DNA of 6,535 nt, from NCBI GenBank assembly GCA_036379295.1, contig DASVGY010000089.1, positions 1 through 6,535 of the forward strand, in the 5' to 3' direction. The notes below the pieces were generated by a model. That model did no database searches, was not told the DNA's origin, and was given only the letters and a program-made list of their open reading frames with translations. Each line of letters begins with the position of its first letter. Positions within the stretch are counted from its first letter, which is position 1. Source of the stretch: Pseudopedobacter sp036379295 (GTDB lineage Bacteria > Bacteroidota > Bacteroidia > Sphingobacteriales > Sphingobacteriaceae). The position numbers were made by a program, and so were the translations under genes. This document shows positions 1 to 6,377 of this stretch, piece after piece.

Positions 1-155
1 AAATCAATTATCTCTGCTTTTGTAGCAAGGCCGCTATTTTTCAATCTGCATAAAGCGATATCCAGCCCATCTAAGGAAGTGCCAGACATCAATCCTATGA
101 CTAAACGTTCTGGTTTTGAAGCAATCGTATTGAGTTTTGAAATTGAGTCCTTCAT
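1..155 (-). CDS. anmK: Anhydro-N-acetylmuramic acid kinase, N-terminal fragment (runs off the left edge)
   Basis: AnmK is a cytoplasmic ATP-dependent kinase that opens the 1,6-anhydro ring of anhydro-N-acetylmuramic acid and phosphorylates it to MurNAc-6-phosphate, so that peptidoglycan sugar can be recycled. The minus-strand translation starts at the ATG at 155 and stays open to base 1, giving 51 residues. The family's N-terminal nucleotide-binding signature is clear: VIGLMSGTSLDGLDIALC at residues 19-36, with the GTSLDG phosphate-binding loop. AnmK proteins are usually about 350-400 residues, so roughly the first seventh is present and the catalytic aspartate lies outside the window. The start is 10 nt after the stop of the upstream glycosyltransferase, which suggests cotranscription. 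The 18 residues before the signature form a short polar leader, and a slightly later start is possible, but there is no other ATG before the signature itself. The family call is strong. Confidence 0.93.
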   Translation of the reverse strand, partial: MKDSISKLNTIASKPERLVIGLMSGTSLDGLDIALCRLKNSGLATKAEIID

Positions 156-165
156 TAAATAAAAT

Positions 166-1068
166 TTAACCTATTTTCTGTCGCAAAAACCGAATTCCCC
201 GGTCCCACCAGCTTCCTTTTCTGTGTGCGTAAAAGGTTTTTACTAAATTGTACATGCTTTTGTTTTCTACAATTTCTAGTGGAAATTCTGTGATTCTATT
301 TTTATATATAGCCACATCGTAAATGTCTTCAATATTTGAGTGAACGCCTGTGCCATCATGTCCGATATTATTAATTAAAGACCGTGTTGGGTTTAAAGAT
401 AAGCCCTTGTTTAAAAAAATGGAAGCATACCATCTAATAGCCCAGGAATTATTTTTCCCAGCTTTTAAATCTTTCATCTGTTTCCAAAAATTCATTTTAT
501 GGTCAATGCTAAAATCTTTAATTTTTTGTTGGTCAAACTGAGCCATCAAATCATCAATGTTAGGGTTAAATTTGTCCCAGGCCCTTTGCCAACTTGCCCA
601 TCCCCAACTATGGGCCACCCGATAAAAAAAAGTTTCGGGTAAATCTGCTGTCAACTTTAACGGAAACATGCTGGCAGAAACATGAAAAACCCGCTCCTCA
701 TTTTTATAAAGCTCGAGCGCATCGTTGAAGTAAGATAATGTATATGGCGAACACAGTAAATCGTCTTCAAACACAATAAACTTTCCGTGGGTTTTACTTA
801 ACTGGCTAACGCCTTTAATAATTGAATTTGCTAAGCCAAGATTTTTTTCCTGTTTAATAATAGTTATTGATTTAAAGCCAGTAACCGTTTCAACATAGTT
901 TGCAACTTGCTGAACAGCTTTTTCATCTTTTTCTGATTTAGCGCCATCTGCAAAAATGAACAAATCGCTCTCTTGCGCCAAGATATTTTTTTTTAACGAT
1001 TCTACCGTTTTACGGGTATGCGCCGGACGGTTGTAAACAAATAATGCGATTGGCGCTAAGTTGTTCAT
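166..1068 (-). CDS. GT-A-type glycosyltransferase (GT2-like / GNT-I-like family)
   Basis: This is a probable cytoplasmic, inner-membrane-associated glycosyltransferase that adds a sugar to a surface glycan; donor and acceptor are unknown. The 300-residue protein opens with the typical GT-A first strand (PIALFVYNRP, residues 6-15), followed by a predicted nucleotide-binding half. The metal-binding acidic motif is EDD at 101-103 in FIVFEDDLL, in place of a classic DxD. An aromatic motif, HSWGWASWQRAWD (153-165), and a C-terminal NNIGHDGTGVH segment (233-243) are both features I associate with a Bacteroidota GT family annotated as GT2 or GNT-I-like. No signal peptide or membrane segment is visible, and the C-terminus is basic (RKGSWWDRGIRFLRQK), which would suit membrane contact. 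Its ATG lies 2 nt after the flippase stop and its own stop is 10 nt before anmK, so the three are probably cotranscribed. The general function is secure and the specificity is not. Confidence 0.88.
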   Translation of the reverse strand: MNNLAPIALFVYNRPAHTRKTVESLKKNILAQESDLFIFADGAKSEKDEKAVQQVANYVETVTGFKSITIIKQEKNLGLANSIIKGVSQLSKTHGKFIVFEDDLLCSPYTLSYFNDALELYKNEERVFHVSASMFPLKLTADLPETFFYRVAHSWGWASWQRAWDKFNPNIDDLMAQFDQQKIKDFSIDHKMNFWKQMKDLKAGKNNSWAIRWYASIFLNKGLSLNPTRSLINNIGHDGTGVHSNIEDIYDVAIYKNRITEFPLEIVENKSMYNLVKTFYAHRKGSWWDRGIRFLRQKIG

Positions 1069-1070
1069 TA

Positions 1071-2561
1071 TTAGTTTTTAGCTTTAATTTTGTTTAAACC
1101 TTGATTAATTGCATCGTTTATATCCGGCGAAATGTGAAGGTAGTAAATCATTGATACGTAAATAAAAGCCATCAACACCGAGCGAATAACAGTATCGACA
1201 AAAAAGTTGCCTAAATACGGTAGATACATCCCCACTAAAAGCACAAAAAGACCAATTATCGCAACTTTTACAAACTTAAAAGAGAAAGGCTGTAGTTTAT
1301 ATTTTAGTAAAAGATACAACCAATAAAAAAAGTTTAATGCTAACATAGTTAAACTATACGCCAACGCGGCACCAATAATTCCATAGGTTGGGATTAAAAG
1401 TACATTAAGCAATGCACACAAGACCACTGCCGATACTAAAAGGTAAATTGAAACCTTATAATTTTTAGAAAAACCAATAATTGCCCCGTTTAAACCACCG
1501 GTAATATCGCAAAGAAAACCAAGGCCTACCACCAAAAAGACCTGGTAAAACGCCGCATATTCTGGCTTTTTTAGTACCACTAAAACATTTTGCCAGTTAG
1601 CGATAAGCCCTATAAGCAATAAAGTACCTGTAATAAATTGTACTAATGATGTTTTGCTATATATTTTGTTGATTTTTTTTAAATCGTTAACTTTCCATGC
1701 GTCTGCAATAATTTGGTAGGATGTTGTGCCTAAAGCCTTTGCAGGTAAGCTAATTACCATTGCTATTGCAAACAAGGTAAAATAATAACCTATCATTTTT
1801 TCGCTGGTGTAAACTTTTAGCATAATGGTATCGATGTTTTGAATCATGGTAAATGAACTGCCAGCAAGCATAGAATAGAAGCCATATTTTATAATTTCTG
1901 ACGATTTTTCTTTTACCAGATTTTCAATATTTTTAAACCTCAGGAGATCTAATTTTTTTAGATAAAATAACAGCAACAATAAAATCACGGCGTTTGCAGC
2001 CAAATACCAAAAAACAAATTGTTGGTAATGCAGTATTTGAAAGTAAACCAATAAAACGCCAACAGTGGTAAAAATTTTCAAGCCTACCTCACGCAGAAAA
2101 GCGGGCAAAATGTTGTGATAAGTTGTGCGAGAGAAAGTTTCTGCCAAGTTATACCAAAGCGCAAACAGAGCAACAGGGATAATTAAATAGTAATAGTGGT
2201 AAAAATAACTAGAACCTTTATTTTCAGCTTTAAAGTTGATGATAAACTCTTTTCCAAAAATATAAAAGCAAGTTACTATCAAAAATCCTATCCCTGTGAT
2301 TTTAAAAACATAAGTTGGGAAACCATGGTGTGTGGCATCATCTGTTTTAAAATAAGGGAAATAACGGGTAATTATAGCGCTAAAGCCAAGCGCCGCAACT
2401 TGTGTATAAAGTAAACTCACCGAAGTAAGCAAACCAAAAAAGCCAATTTGTTCTGCCGTAAACGACCGCTGAAATAGGATTATCAGATTAAAAAAGCCTA
2501 AAGCAGTGCCAATGTACAGCGTTATACTATTATAAAAGCCTTGTTTTTTTAATAGATTCAA
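1071..2561 (-). CDS. Polysaccharide flippase, Wzx-like (MOP superfamily)
   Basis: This protein probably flips a lipid-linked oligosaccharide from the cytoplasmic to the periplasmic face of the inner membrane, as in Wzx-dependent O-antigen or capsule export. The 496 residues contain about 14 hydrophobic segments, roughly at 14-32, 40-60, 86-105, 121-140, 160-178, 183-201, 225-248, 257-275, 306-322, 338-352, 368-390, 394-417, 430-450 and 457-475. This count and length fit the polysaccharide biosynthesis/export family of the MOP superfamily. The start KKQGFYNSITLYIGTALGFFN, placed just before helix 1, and the segment PTYGIIGAALAYSL (391-404) are typical of the family. The start is TTG: an in-frame TAA lies 18 nt upstream and no ATG, GTG or other TTG occurs between it and the conserved N-terminus. 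The downstream glycosyltransferase begins 2 nt after the stop, indicating translational coupling or at least cotranscription. The substrate cannot be read from the sequence. Confidence 0.9.
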   Translation of the reverse strand: MNLLKKQGFYNSITLYIGTALGFFNLIILFQRSFTAEQIGFFGLLTSVSLLYTQVAALGFSAIITRYFPYFKTDDATHHGFPTYVFKITGIGFLIVTCFYIFGKEFIINFKAENKGSSYFYHYYYLIIPVALFALWYNLAETFSRTTYHNILPAFLREVGLKIFTTVGVLLVYFQILHYQQFVFWYLAANAVILLLLLFYLKKLDLLRFKNIENLVKEKSSEIIKYGFYSMLAGSSFTMIQNIDTIMLKVYTSEKMIGYYFTLFAIAMVISLPAKALGTTSYQIIADAWKVNDLKKINKIYSKTSLVQFITGTLLLIGLIANWQNVLVVLKKPEYAAFYQVFLVVGLGFLCDITGGLNGAIIGFSKNYKVSIYLLVSAVVLCALLNVLLIPTYGIIGAALAYSLTMLALNFFYWLYLLLKYKLQPFSFKFVKVAIIGLFVLLVGMYLPYLGNFFVDTVIRSVLMAFIYVSMIYYLHISPDINDAINQGLNKIKAKN

Positions 2562-2586
2562 TTTTGTTTTTAGATTTTAATATGGC

Positions 2587-2622
2587 TTTTAACTTTGTTA
2601 ATTACAGCTACTAAAGTTAAAA
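2587..2622. repeat. 10-bp perfect inverted repeat in the gap before the flippase gene
   Basis: The arms ttttaacttt (2587-2596) and aaagttaaaa (2613-2622) are exact reverse complements separated by 16 nt, within the 89-nt gap between the family 4 glycosyltransferase and the flippase. The minus-strand transcript could form an AU-rich hairpin with one G-C pair, ending about 25 nt before the TTG start. It is not followed by a U tract on the minus strand, so it does not look like an intrinsic terminator. It could be an operator, a weak mRNA-stability hairpin, or chance in AT-rich sequence. The repeat itself is certain; a function is not. Confidence 0.35.
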
Positions 2623-2650
2623 ATTATAGTGTAGATGTTTTTTAAAACTC

Positions 2651-3772
2651 CTAGTTTTTGTTCGCGGCATGTTTAATTACTTCATTTAAACTGTTTATCC
2701 TGAGTTTTAAATCGTAATTCAATTGCATGTGCTTTGCGCCGTTTCTACCTAATTCTTTTGCGTAATCCTCGTTTTCTAAAATAGCTAACATATTTTTCGC
2801 AAATGTAGCAACGTCTCGTTCTTTACATAAAAGACCCGTTTTTTGATGGATTACGGCTTCTTTGATGCCAGCGTGATAGGTGGAAATAACCGCCAAGCCA
2901 CTTGCCGAAGCTTCAAGAATTGCCGTTGGTGTTCCTTCACAATCGCCATCTGCGGTAGTTACCGAGTGGTGTACAAAACCACGCACTTTTTTCATTTGGT
3001 CCTGCACTTGTACATGGCTGTAAACTCCAGGAAACGCGATAGCATGGGCTAAGCCTAATTCCTTTGCCAATATTTGCGATTGTGCTAAAAGTGGCCCTTC
3101 GCCTGCCATAATTAATTGGGCTTCCGGAATTTTGCTTTTTACGACTGCAAATGCACTAATCACAATATCTGGAGCCTTTTTTTCTACAAATCTCCCAACA
3201 AAAAATAACACCTTTGGTGTACACGCTAACCTTGTTTTACTAAATTTATCCAGATTTACTCCGCATGGATTTAATAAAACTTTTTCGCGGTTAGCGCCCA
3301 AATCCACCAACCTATCTACCATAGTGCTAGAAACTGCGATAATTTTGGCGGCATAGCTAAAAACAGATTGATACCGCTCTAAGTATTTAACAACTGTGGG
3401 TTGGTGGTGCGCATCAGCGCCGTGGAAATGAACAACTAAAGGAACATTTGCTGTTTTACAAGCCTTGCAAACTGTAGCGCCAACAGTACCGTACTCGGCA
3501 AACACAACATCTACTGCTTTTTCCTTCAAAAAACTTACTAAAGCCTGGTTTCTAACTTCAATATCTGTTTTTTTTAAAAGCTTTTTTTGGATTAGGTACA
3601 CAAGCAGCTTTAGCTTGGATTTTATTAAATAACTACCATCTGGTTTGTACAAAGGGAAATCACCGCCATAAAGCACCACCTTGTTTCCGTCTAAATAATC
3701 AATATGGTTTTGGACAAAAGTTTCTGAATAAACCGCTTTATTGGGTTTAATGATGCATAAATTATAAGCCAT
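2651..3772 (-). CDS. Family 4 (GT-B fold) glycosyltransferase
   Basis: This is a retaining GT-B glycosyltransferase, probably cytoplasmic, that transfers a sugar from a nucleotide donor to a growing surface glycan. The 373-residue length is normal for family GT4. The N-terminal acceptor half includes PLVVHFHGADAH (111-122) and VLLNPCGVNLDKF (165-177). The C-terminal donor half begins with VLFFVGRFVEKKAPD (188-202), carrying the phosphate-contacting Arg194 and Lys198/199, then AQLIMAGEGPL (218-228). The family's EX7E motif is intact as E279 and E287 in EGTPTAILE, followed by ASGLAVIST and GLL. The overall pattern resembles colanic-acid-type GT4 enzymes such as WcaL, but this does not fix the sugar. 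The start is the ATG at 3772, immediately before the first beta strand (YNLCIIKPN). The gaps on both sides are about 90-100 nt, so an internal promoter is possible but none is convincing. Confidence 0.92.
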   Translation of the reverse strand: MAYNLCIIKPNKAVYSETFVQNHIDYLDGNKVVLYGGDFPLYKPDGSYLIKSKLKLLVYLIQKKLLKKTDIEVRNQALVSFLKEKAVDVVFAEYGTVGATVCKACKTANVPLVVHFHGADAHHQPTVVKYLERYQSVFSYAAKIIAVSSTMVDRLVDLGANREKVLLNPCGVNLDKFSKTRLACTPKVLFFVGRFVEKKAPDIVISAFAVVKSKIPEAQLIMAGEGPLLAQSQILAKELGLAHAIAFPGVYSHVQVQDQMKKVRGFVHHSVTTADGDCEGTPTAILEASASGLAVISTYHAGIKEAVIHQKTGLLCKERDVATFAKNMLAILENEDYAKELGRNGAKHMQLNYDLKLRINSLNEVIKHAANKN

Positions 3773-3872
3773 CTGCTAATTTTTGTTTTTGCCCAGTAAA
3801 TGTGAACCTTGGTTTTTCTTTTAAGCTATTTAAATAATGAAAGGCAGCTTGGTGTTTTTTAATTGATTGGCT

Positions 3873-4661
3873 TTAATTCAATTTTCTTTTCACTTTTAAG
3901 CGCCTAAACGGCTCTTCTAGTTTCTGTATGGCCTTGTTGTAAATACGTTTAGCTCTTTGTATGGTGCTTACTGGCTTATTTACAAAAAACGCAGCTTCAA
4001 AATCGTTATTTCTCTCGAAAATCACATGGGTGTAATCCCCTGTGTTCCAAATATCTTTAATTTGGTATAGTTGCACCTCTGTATCGGTATCTTGCGCCAA
4101 TTTTCCAATTACCTCAAAAGAGATGTGTTCATCTACCGGTTGCATGGTTTCGGGTTTATTAACCAAACACCATTTTAAATTGTGAGGCGTAGGTACAGAT
4201 AAAAACATCCGCCCTTTATTATTTAAAAACTTATTTAAAGCTTTATGAACAGTTGGCCTATCGTTTACTGCAATATGTTCATAAACATCCATAAAAATGA
4301 TAAGGTCAAATTTTTCATCAAATAAATCTTCGGCAAGCAAAGATTGTATAAAATTTACTTTATCGTTTGCAAAGAGCTTAGTAGCCAAAGCAATTGATTC
4401 TGTACTGATATCCACACCTGTAATCTTTGCGTTAGGCCATTTTTTATTCATTCTAGCGCAAATGCTCCCAATACCACAGCCTACTTCTAAAATACGGTTG
4501 GGTGTAAAAGCAATATTTTGTGTGAGCGTTTTCCAAGCTTCGTTTATCCGTGGATTAGCTTTGATGTAATCGTTTAATTTAAATTTAGTGTGCTCGTTAT
4601 AAAACGAGATAACTTCGCTTTTACTGATGTTTTCAGACATTGAATAATAATTAATAGCCAT
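3873..4661 (-). CDS. Class I SAM-dependent methyltransferase
   Basis: This is a predicted cytoplasmic methyltransferase using S-adenosylmethionine. The Rossmann-fold signatures are present in order: motif I LEVGCGIGS (58-66), the acidic end of strand 2 in ITGVDIS (Asp84, expected to bind the SAM ribose), and FDLIIFMDVYEHI (118-130), followed by GRMFLSVPTPH (150-160). The 262-residue length suits a small-molecule or glycan methyltransferase of the Methyltransf_11/25 type. The C-terminal tail is highly basic (RRLKVKRK). As the first gene of the glycan cassette it may methylate a sugar residue or cap a chain, as methyltransferases in O-antigen loci do; this is inferred from position alone. Two in-frame ATGs are possible, at 4661 and 4640 (Met8). 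The first is preferred here because it keeps the longer reading frame and lies about 20 nt from the expected transcription start. Quinone or other small-molecule methylation is an alternative. Confidence 0.88.
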   Translation of the reverse strand: MAINYYSMSENISKSEVISFYNEHTKFKLNDYIKANPRINEAWKTLTQNIAFTPNRILEVGCGIGSICARMNKKWPNAKITGVDISTESIALATKLFANDKVNFIQSLLAEDLFDEKFDLIIFMDVYEHIAVNDRPTVHKALNKFLNNKGRMFLSVPTPHNLKWCLVNKPETMQPVDEHISFEVIGKLAQDTDTEVQLYQIKDIWNTGDYTHVIFERNNDFEAAFFVNKPVSTIQRAKRIYNKAIQKLEEPFRRLKVKRKLN

Positions 4662-4686
4662 GCTGCTTGCAAAACTGCCAGGCTCG

Positions 4687-4694
4687 CAAATTTA
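4687..4694 (-). promoter_or_regulatory. Candidate Bacteroidota -7 promoter box (TAAATTTG) before the methyltransferase
   Basis: The minus strand reads TAAATTTG, an exact match to the TAnnTTTG -7 element used by the Bacteroidota primary sigma factor. It lies 25 nt upstream of the first methyltransferase ATG, so the leader would be short. The expected -33 TTTG at about 19-nt spacing is missing: a TTTG is present with only a 14-nt spacer (4709-4712), inside a T-rich tract. The box sits in the 92-nt gap that separates the secreted cell-wall genes from the glycan cassette, a sensible place for a cassette promoter. Chance matches are common in AT-rich DNA. Confidence 0.42.
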
Positions 4695-4753
4695 CTTTTT
4701 TAAAACAACAAAAAAAACGACAAGCATTTAGCTGCAGGCTTAATCAAAAAGGT

Positions 4754-5497
4754 TTATTCTTTAATAGGTTTAAAAGAACTTAAATCTTGAAAGTTGGGAC
4801 TCATTTTAAAACGCATGTATGCTTGTTTAATAAAGCTAATTAACGCGTATTCGTTTGCTTGCATTATAAAATTGTAAGAGGGGCGAAAGTTGAGCATAAA
4901 AACCAATAGCTTATCGCCTTTTAAACCCGTAACACGCGTAACTAGCTCCTTGGTAAAAATTTGGTCAACCATATTGTTTTGGTAATCTCGCTCCATTATT
5001 TCCATCAAATGTCGAGCGTTTTTTCCTTCCTTACTAAACGCACTCCAAATAGCATCAATACCTAAACCGACGTTTCCATTGCTAATATTTAAGATGTCTT
5101 TGTTGTTTCCTAACCTAACCGCTTGGTTAAAGGCTTTTTTAGTTGCCTCGTACTTTGCTTTTGCCTGTAAAACAGAATCTTTAAAAAGCACTTCGGGCAA
5201 AGGAATTGCAAGGCGTTGTAGGTAAATAATTACTGCATTTTGGTTGGTTACTTTTAGCGTATCTGCTTTGTAGTTGCTTAGCTTACTTACTAAAATATCA
5301 CCTGGTTTGGCAGCTATCGTAAACTCTCCCTTATTGTTATTGTAAATGGTTTGTTTGGTGCGTAAATTTGTTATGGTAACCCGGTTTAACCTCTGTTTAG
5401 TATCTTTATCAAACACTAATCCCGCTAAAGGCTCTTGCTGGGCAAAAAGCTTTAAACAAGTAAAAATTAAAACAAAGGAGCTTACAAGGCTTTTCAA
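4754..5497 (-). CDS. Secreted carboxypeptidase-regulatory-like domain protein of unknown function
   Basis: This is a 247-residue exported protein of unknown role. Residues 1-20 form a Sec signal peptide (hydrophobic core VSSFVLIFTCLKLF, likely cleavage after FAQ). Residues about 24-93 match the CarboxypepD_reg-like beta-sandwich: LAGLVFDKDT, then NNNKGEFTI, GDILVSKLSNY and a final strand VIIYL. In Bacteroidota this fold is common at the start of TonB-dependent receptors and other cell-envelope proteins. Residues 94-247 have no domain I recognise; they are mostly helical in appearance, with a charged, helix-forming stretch around 107-130. No peptidase motif is seen, so it should not be called an enzyme. 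The start must be TTG: an in-frame TAA lies 21 nt upstream, no ATG intervenes, and starting later would destroy the signal peptide. It begins 4 nt after the glucosaminidase stop, which argues for a shared transcript and a shared envelope role. Confidence 0.83.
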   Translation of the reverse strand: MKSLVSSFVLIFTCLKLFAQQEPLAGLVFDKDTKQRLNRVTITNLRTKQTIYNNNKGEFTIAAKPGDILVSKLSNYKADTLKVTNQNAVIIYLQRLAIPLPEVLFKDSVLQAKAKYEATKKAFNQAVRLGNNKDILNISNGNVGLGIDAIWSAFSKEGKNARHLMEIMERDYQNNMVDQIFTKELVTRVTGLKGDKLLVFMLNFRPSYNFIMQANEYALISFIKQAYMRFKMSPNFQDLSSFKPIKE

Positions 5498-5501
5498 ACT
5501 G

Positions 5502-6332
5502 TTATCTTTTAATTCTTAAACTCTGACCAATTTTTATCACATCATCAGTCATATCATTCAAGTTTTTCAATTCATCAACTGTCAGTCCAAAACGTTTTGA
5601 AATATTATAAAGTGTATCTCCTTGCTGTACCTGATAATTATCTCCCGTGATAATTGGCGTAGCATCTTTTACACTATCTTTTTTAGTTTCGTTAGGGATA
5701 TTTTTATTGATGTCTGCCAGCACCTTGTCTTCGCGTTTTATTTTTTCGTATTTGCCTTCGGGTTTGTCAAACCTGTCAAGTCCGTAACGCTCTATCAAAC
5801 CAATTAACAAATCAGGATATTTTGGATTGGTTGCGTAACCTGCTTGCTTTAAACCTTTTGCCCAACCCACATAATCATCTTTATCTAACTCAAATAAAAA
5901 GGCATAGCGCTTTCTTTTTAAAAACTCTGAGTGGTCTCTAAAACTTTCCTCGGGGTTTTTGTACACCCTAAAACAATCATCTTTTTTATCGTCGTCTTTG
6001 TAATAACCTTTTCCTGTCCAATCTCCGGTGCACTTTATTCCAAAATGGTTGTTTGCATATTTTGCCAAATCGCTTTTTCCGGTGCCTGATTCTAAAATTG
6101 CTTGCGCCATGGTTATGCTTGCCGGAATGCCATATTGGTTCATTTCTGCAATAGAGATGGCTTTAAACCTTTCTATGTAGCTTGCAACGGTATAGTTGGT
6201 GTAGTTGCCAGATGTTTGTTTATTGGCATTTTTCTCAATCTGTTTGTTTTGATACTGCACCCCCTTTTTTGCAGCACAAGAAGCTAAAAAGGTTAAAGCT
6301 AATAAGCCAATTGCTATTTTTTTTATTGCCAT
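5502..6332 (-). CDS. Lipoprotein glucosaminidase with C-terminal LysM domain
   Basis: This is a peptidoglycan hydrolase of the glucosaminidase family (GH73-like, Pfam PF01832), expected to cleave the GlcNAc-MurNAc glycan backbone from the periplasm. The N-terminus is a lipoprotein signal ending in the lipobox LASC, so Cys19 would be acylated. The residues after it (AAKKG) lack the acidic surface-export signal of Bacteroidota lipoproteins, suggesting the periplasmic side. A flexible linker (20-50) leads to the catalytic domain at about 51-188, with the probable catalytic Glu81 in AQAILESGTGKS, then NNHFGIKC and the conserved GYATNPKYPDLL (165-176). Cys101 and Cys120 flank a YYKDDDKKDD loop and could form a disulfide. 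After a charged linker, a LysM domain at 233-274 (YQVQQGDTLYNISKRFG to IKIGQSLRI) would bind glycan chains. The 276-residue length is normal for this architecture. The ATG at 6332 lies 45 nt after the O-methyltransferase stop. Confidence 0.93.
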   Translation of the reverse strand: MAIKKIAIGLLALTFLASCAAKKGVQYQNKQIEKNANKQTSGNYTNYTVASYIERFKAISIAEMNQYGIPASITMAQAILESGTGKSDLAKYANNHFGIKCTGDWTGKGYYKDDDKKDDCFRVYKNPEESFRDHSEFLKRKRYAFLFELDKDDYVGWAKGLKQAGYATNPKYPDLLIGLIERYGLDRFDKPEGKYEKIKREDKVLADINKNIPNETKKDSVKDATPIITGDNYQVQQGDTLYNISKRFGLTVDELKNLNDMTDDVIKIGQSLRIKR

Positions 6333-6377
6333 ATTTTAAAAATTTCTACTGCTTAAAACTGTAATTTGTGCCCGGTA

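Noticed and set aside
986..994. Poly-A/T tracts of 8-9 bases in coding sequence (also 624-631, 3568-3575 and 6317-6324) as possible phase-variation sites
   Set aside because: They encode ordinary Lys-Lys or Phe-Phe pairs, the reading frames are intact, and such runs are expected at this base composition.
2612..2619. TAACTTTA as a -7 promoter box before the flippase
   Set aside because: It misses the final G of TAnnTTTG, no TTG lies at the expected -33 distance, and it overlaps the inverted repeat.
3773..3872. Search of the 100-nt gap between the methyltransferase and the family 4 glycosyltransferase for a promoter, small gene or RNA
   Set aside because: There is no TAnnTTTG box, no open frame of useful length, and only a 5-bp inverted repeat (aagct/agctt) with a long loop.
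4297..4569. Plus-strand open frame of 90 codons within the methyltransferase gene
   Set aside because: It is antisense to a gene with clear conserved motifs, has no recognisable domain, and its length is expected by chance. The other plus-strand frames are rejected for the same reason.
4721..4742. Possible intrinsic terminator after the secreted-protein gene (AAGC/GCTT arms followed by a T run on the minus strand)
   Set aside because: The stem is only four base pairs with a 12-nt loop, too weak to call. The T run alone is not evidence in AT-rich DNA.
4754..5497. Reading the carboxypeptidase-like protein as a carboxypeptidase enzyme
   Set aside because: Only the regulatory beta-sandwich domain is present, and no zinc-peptidase motif is visible.
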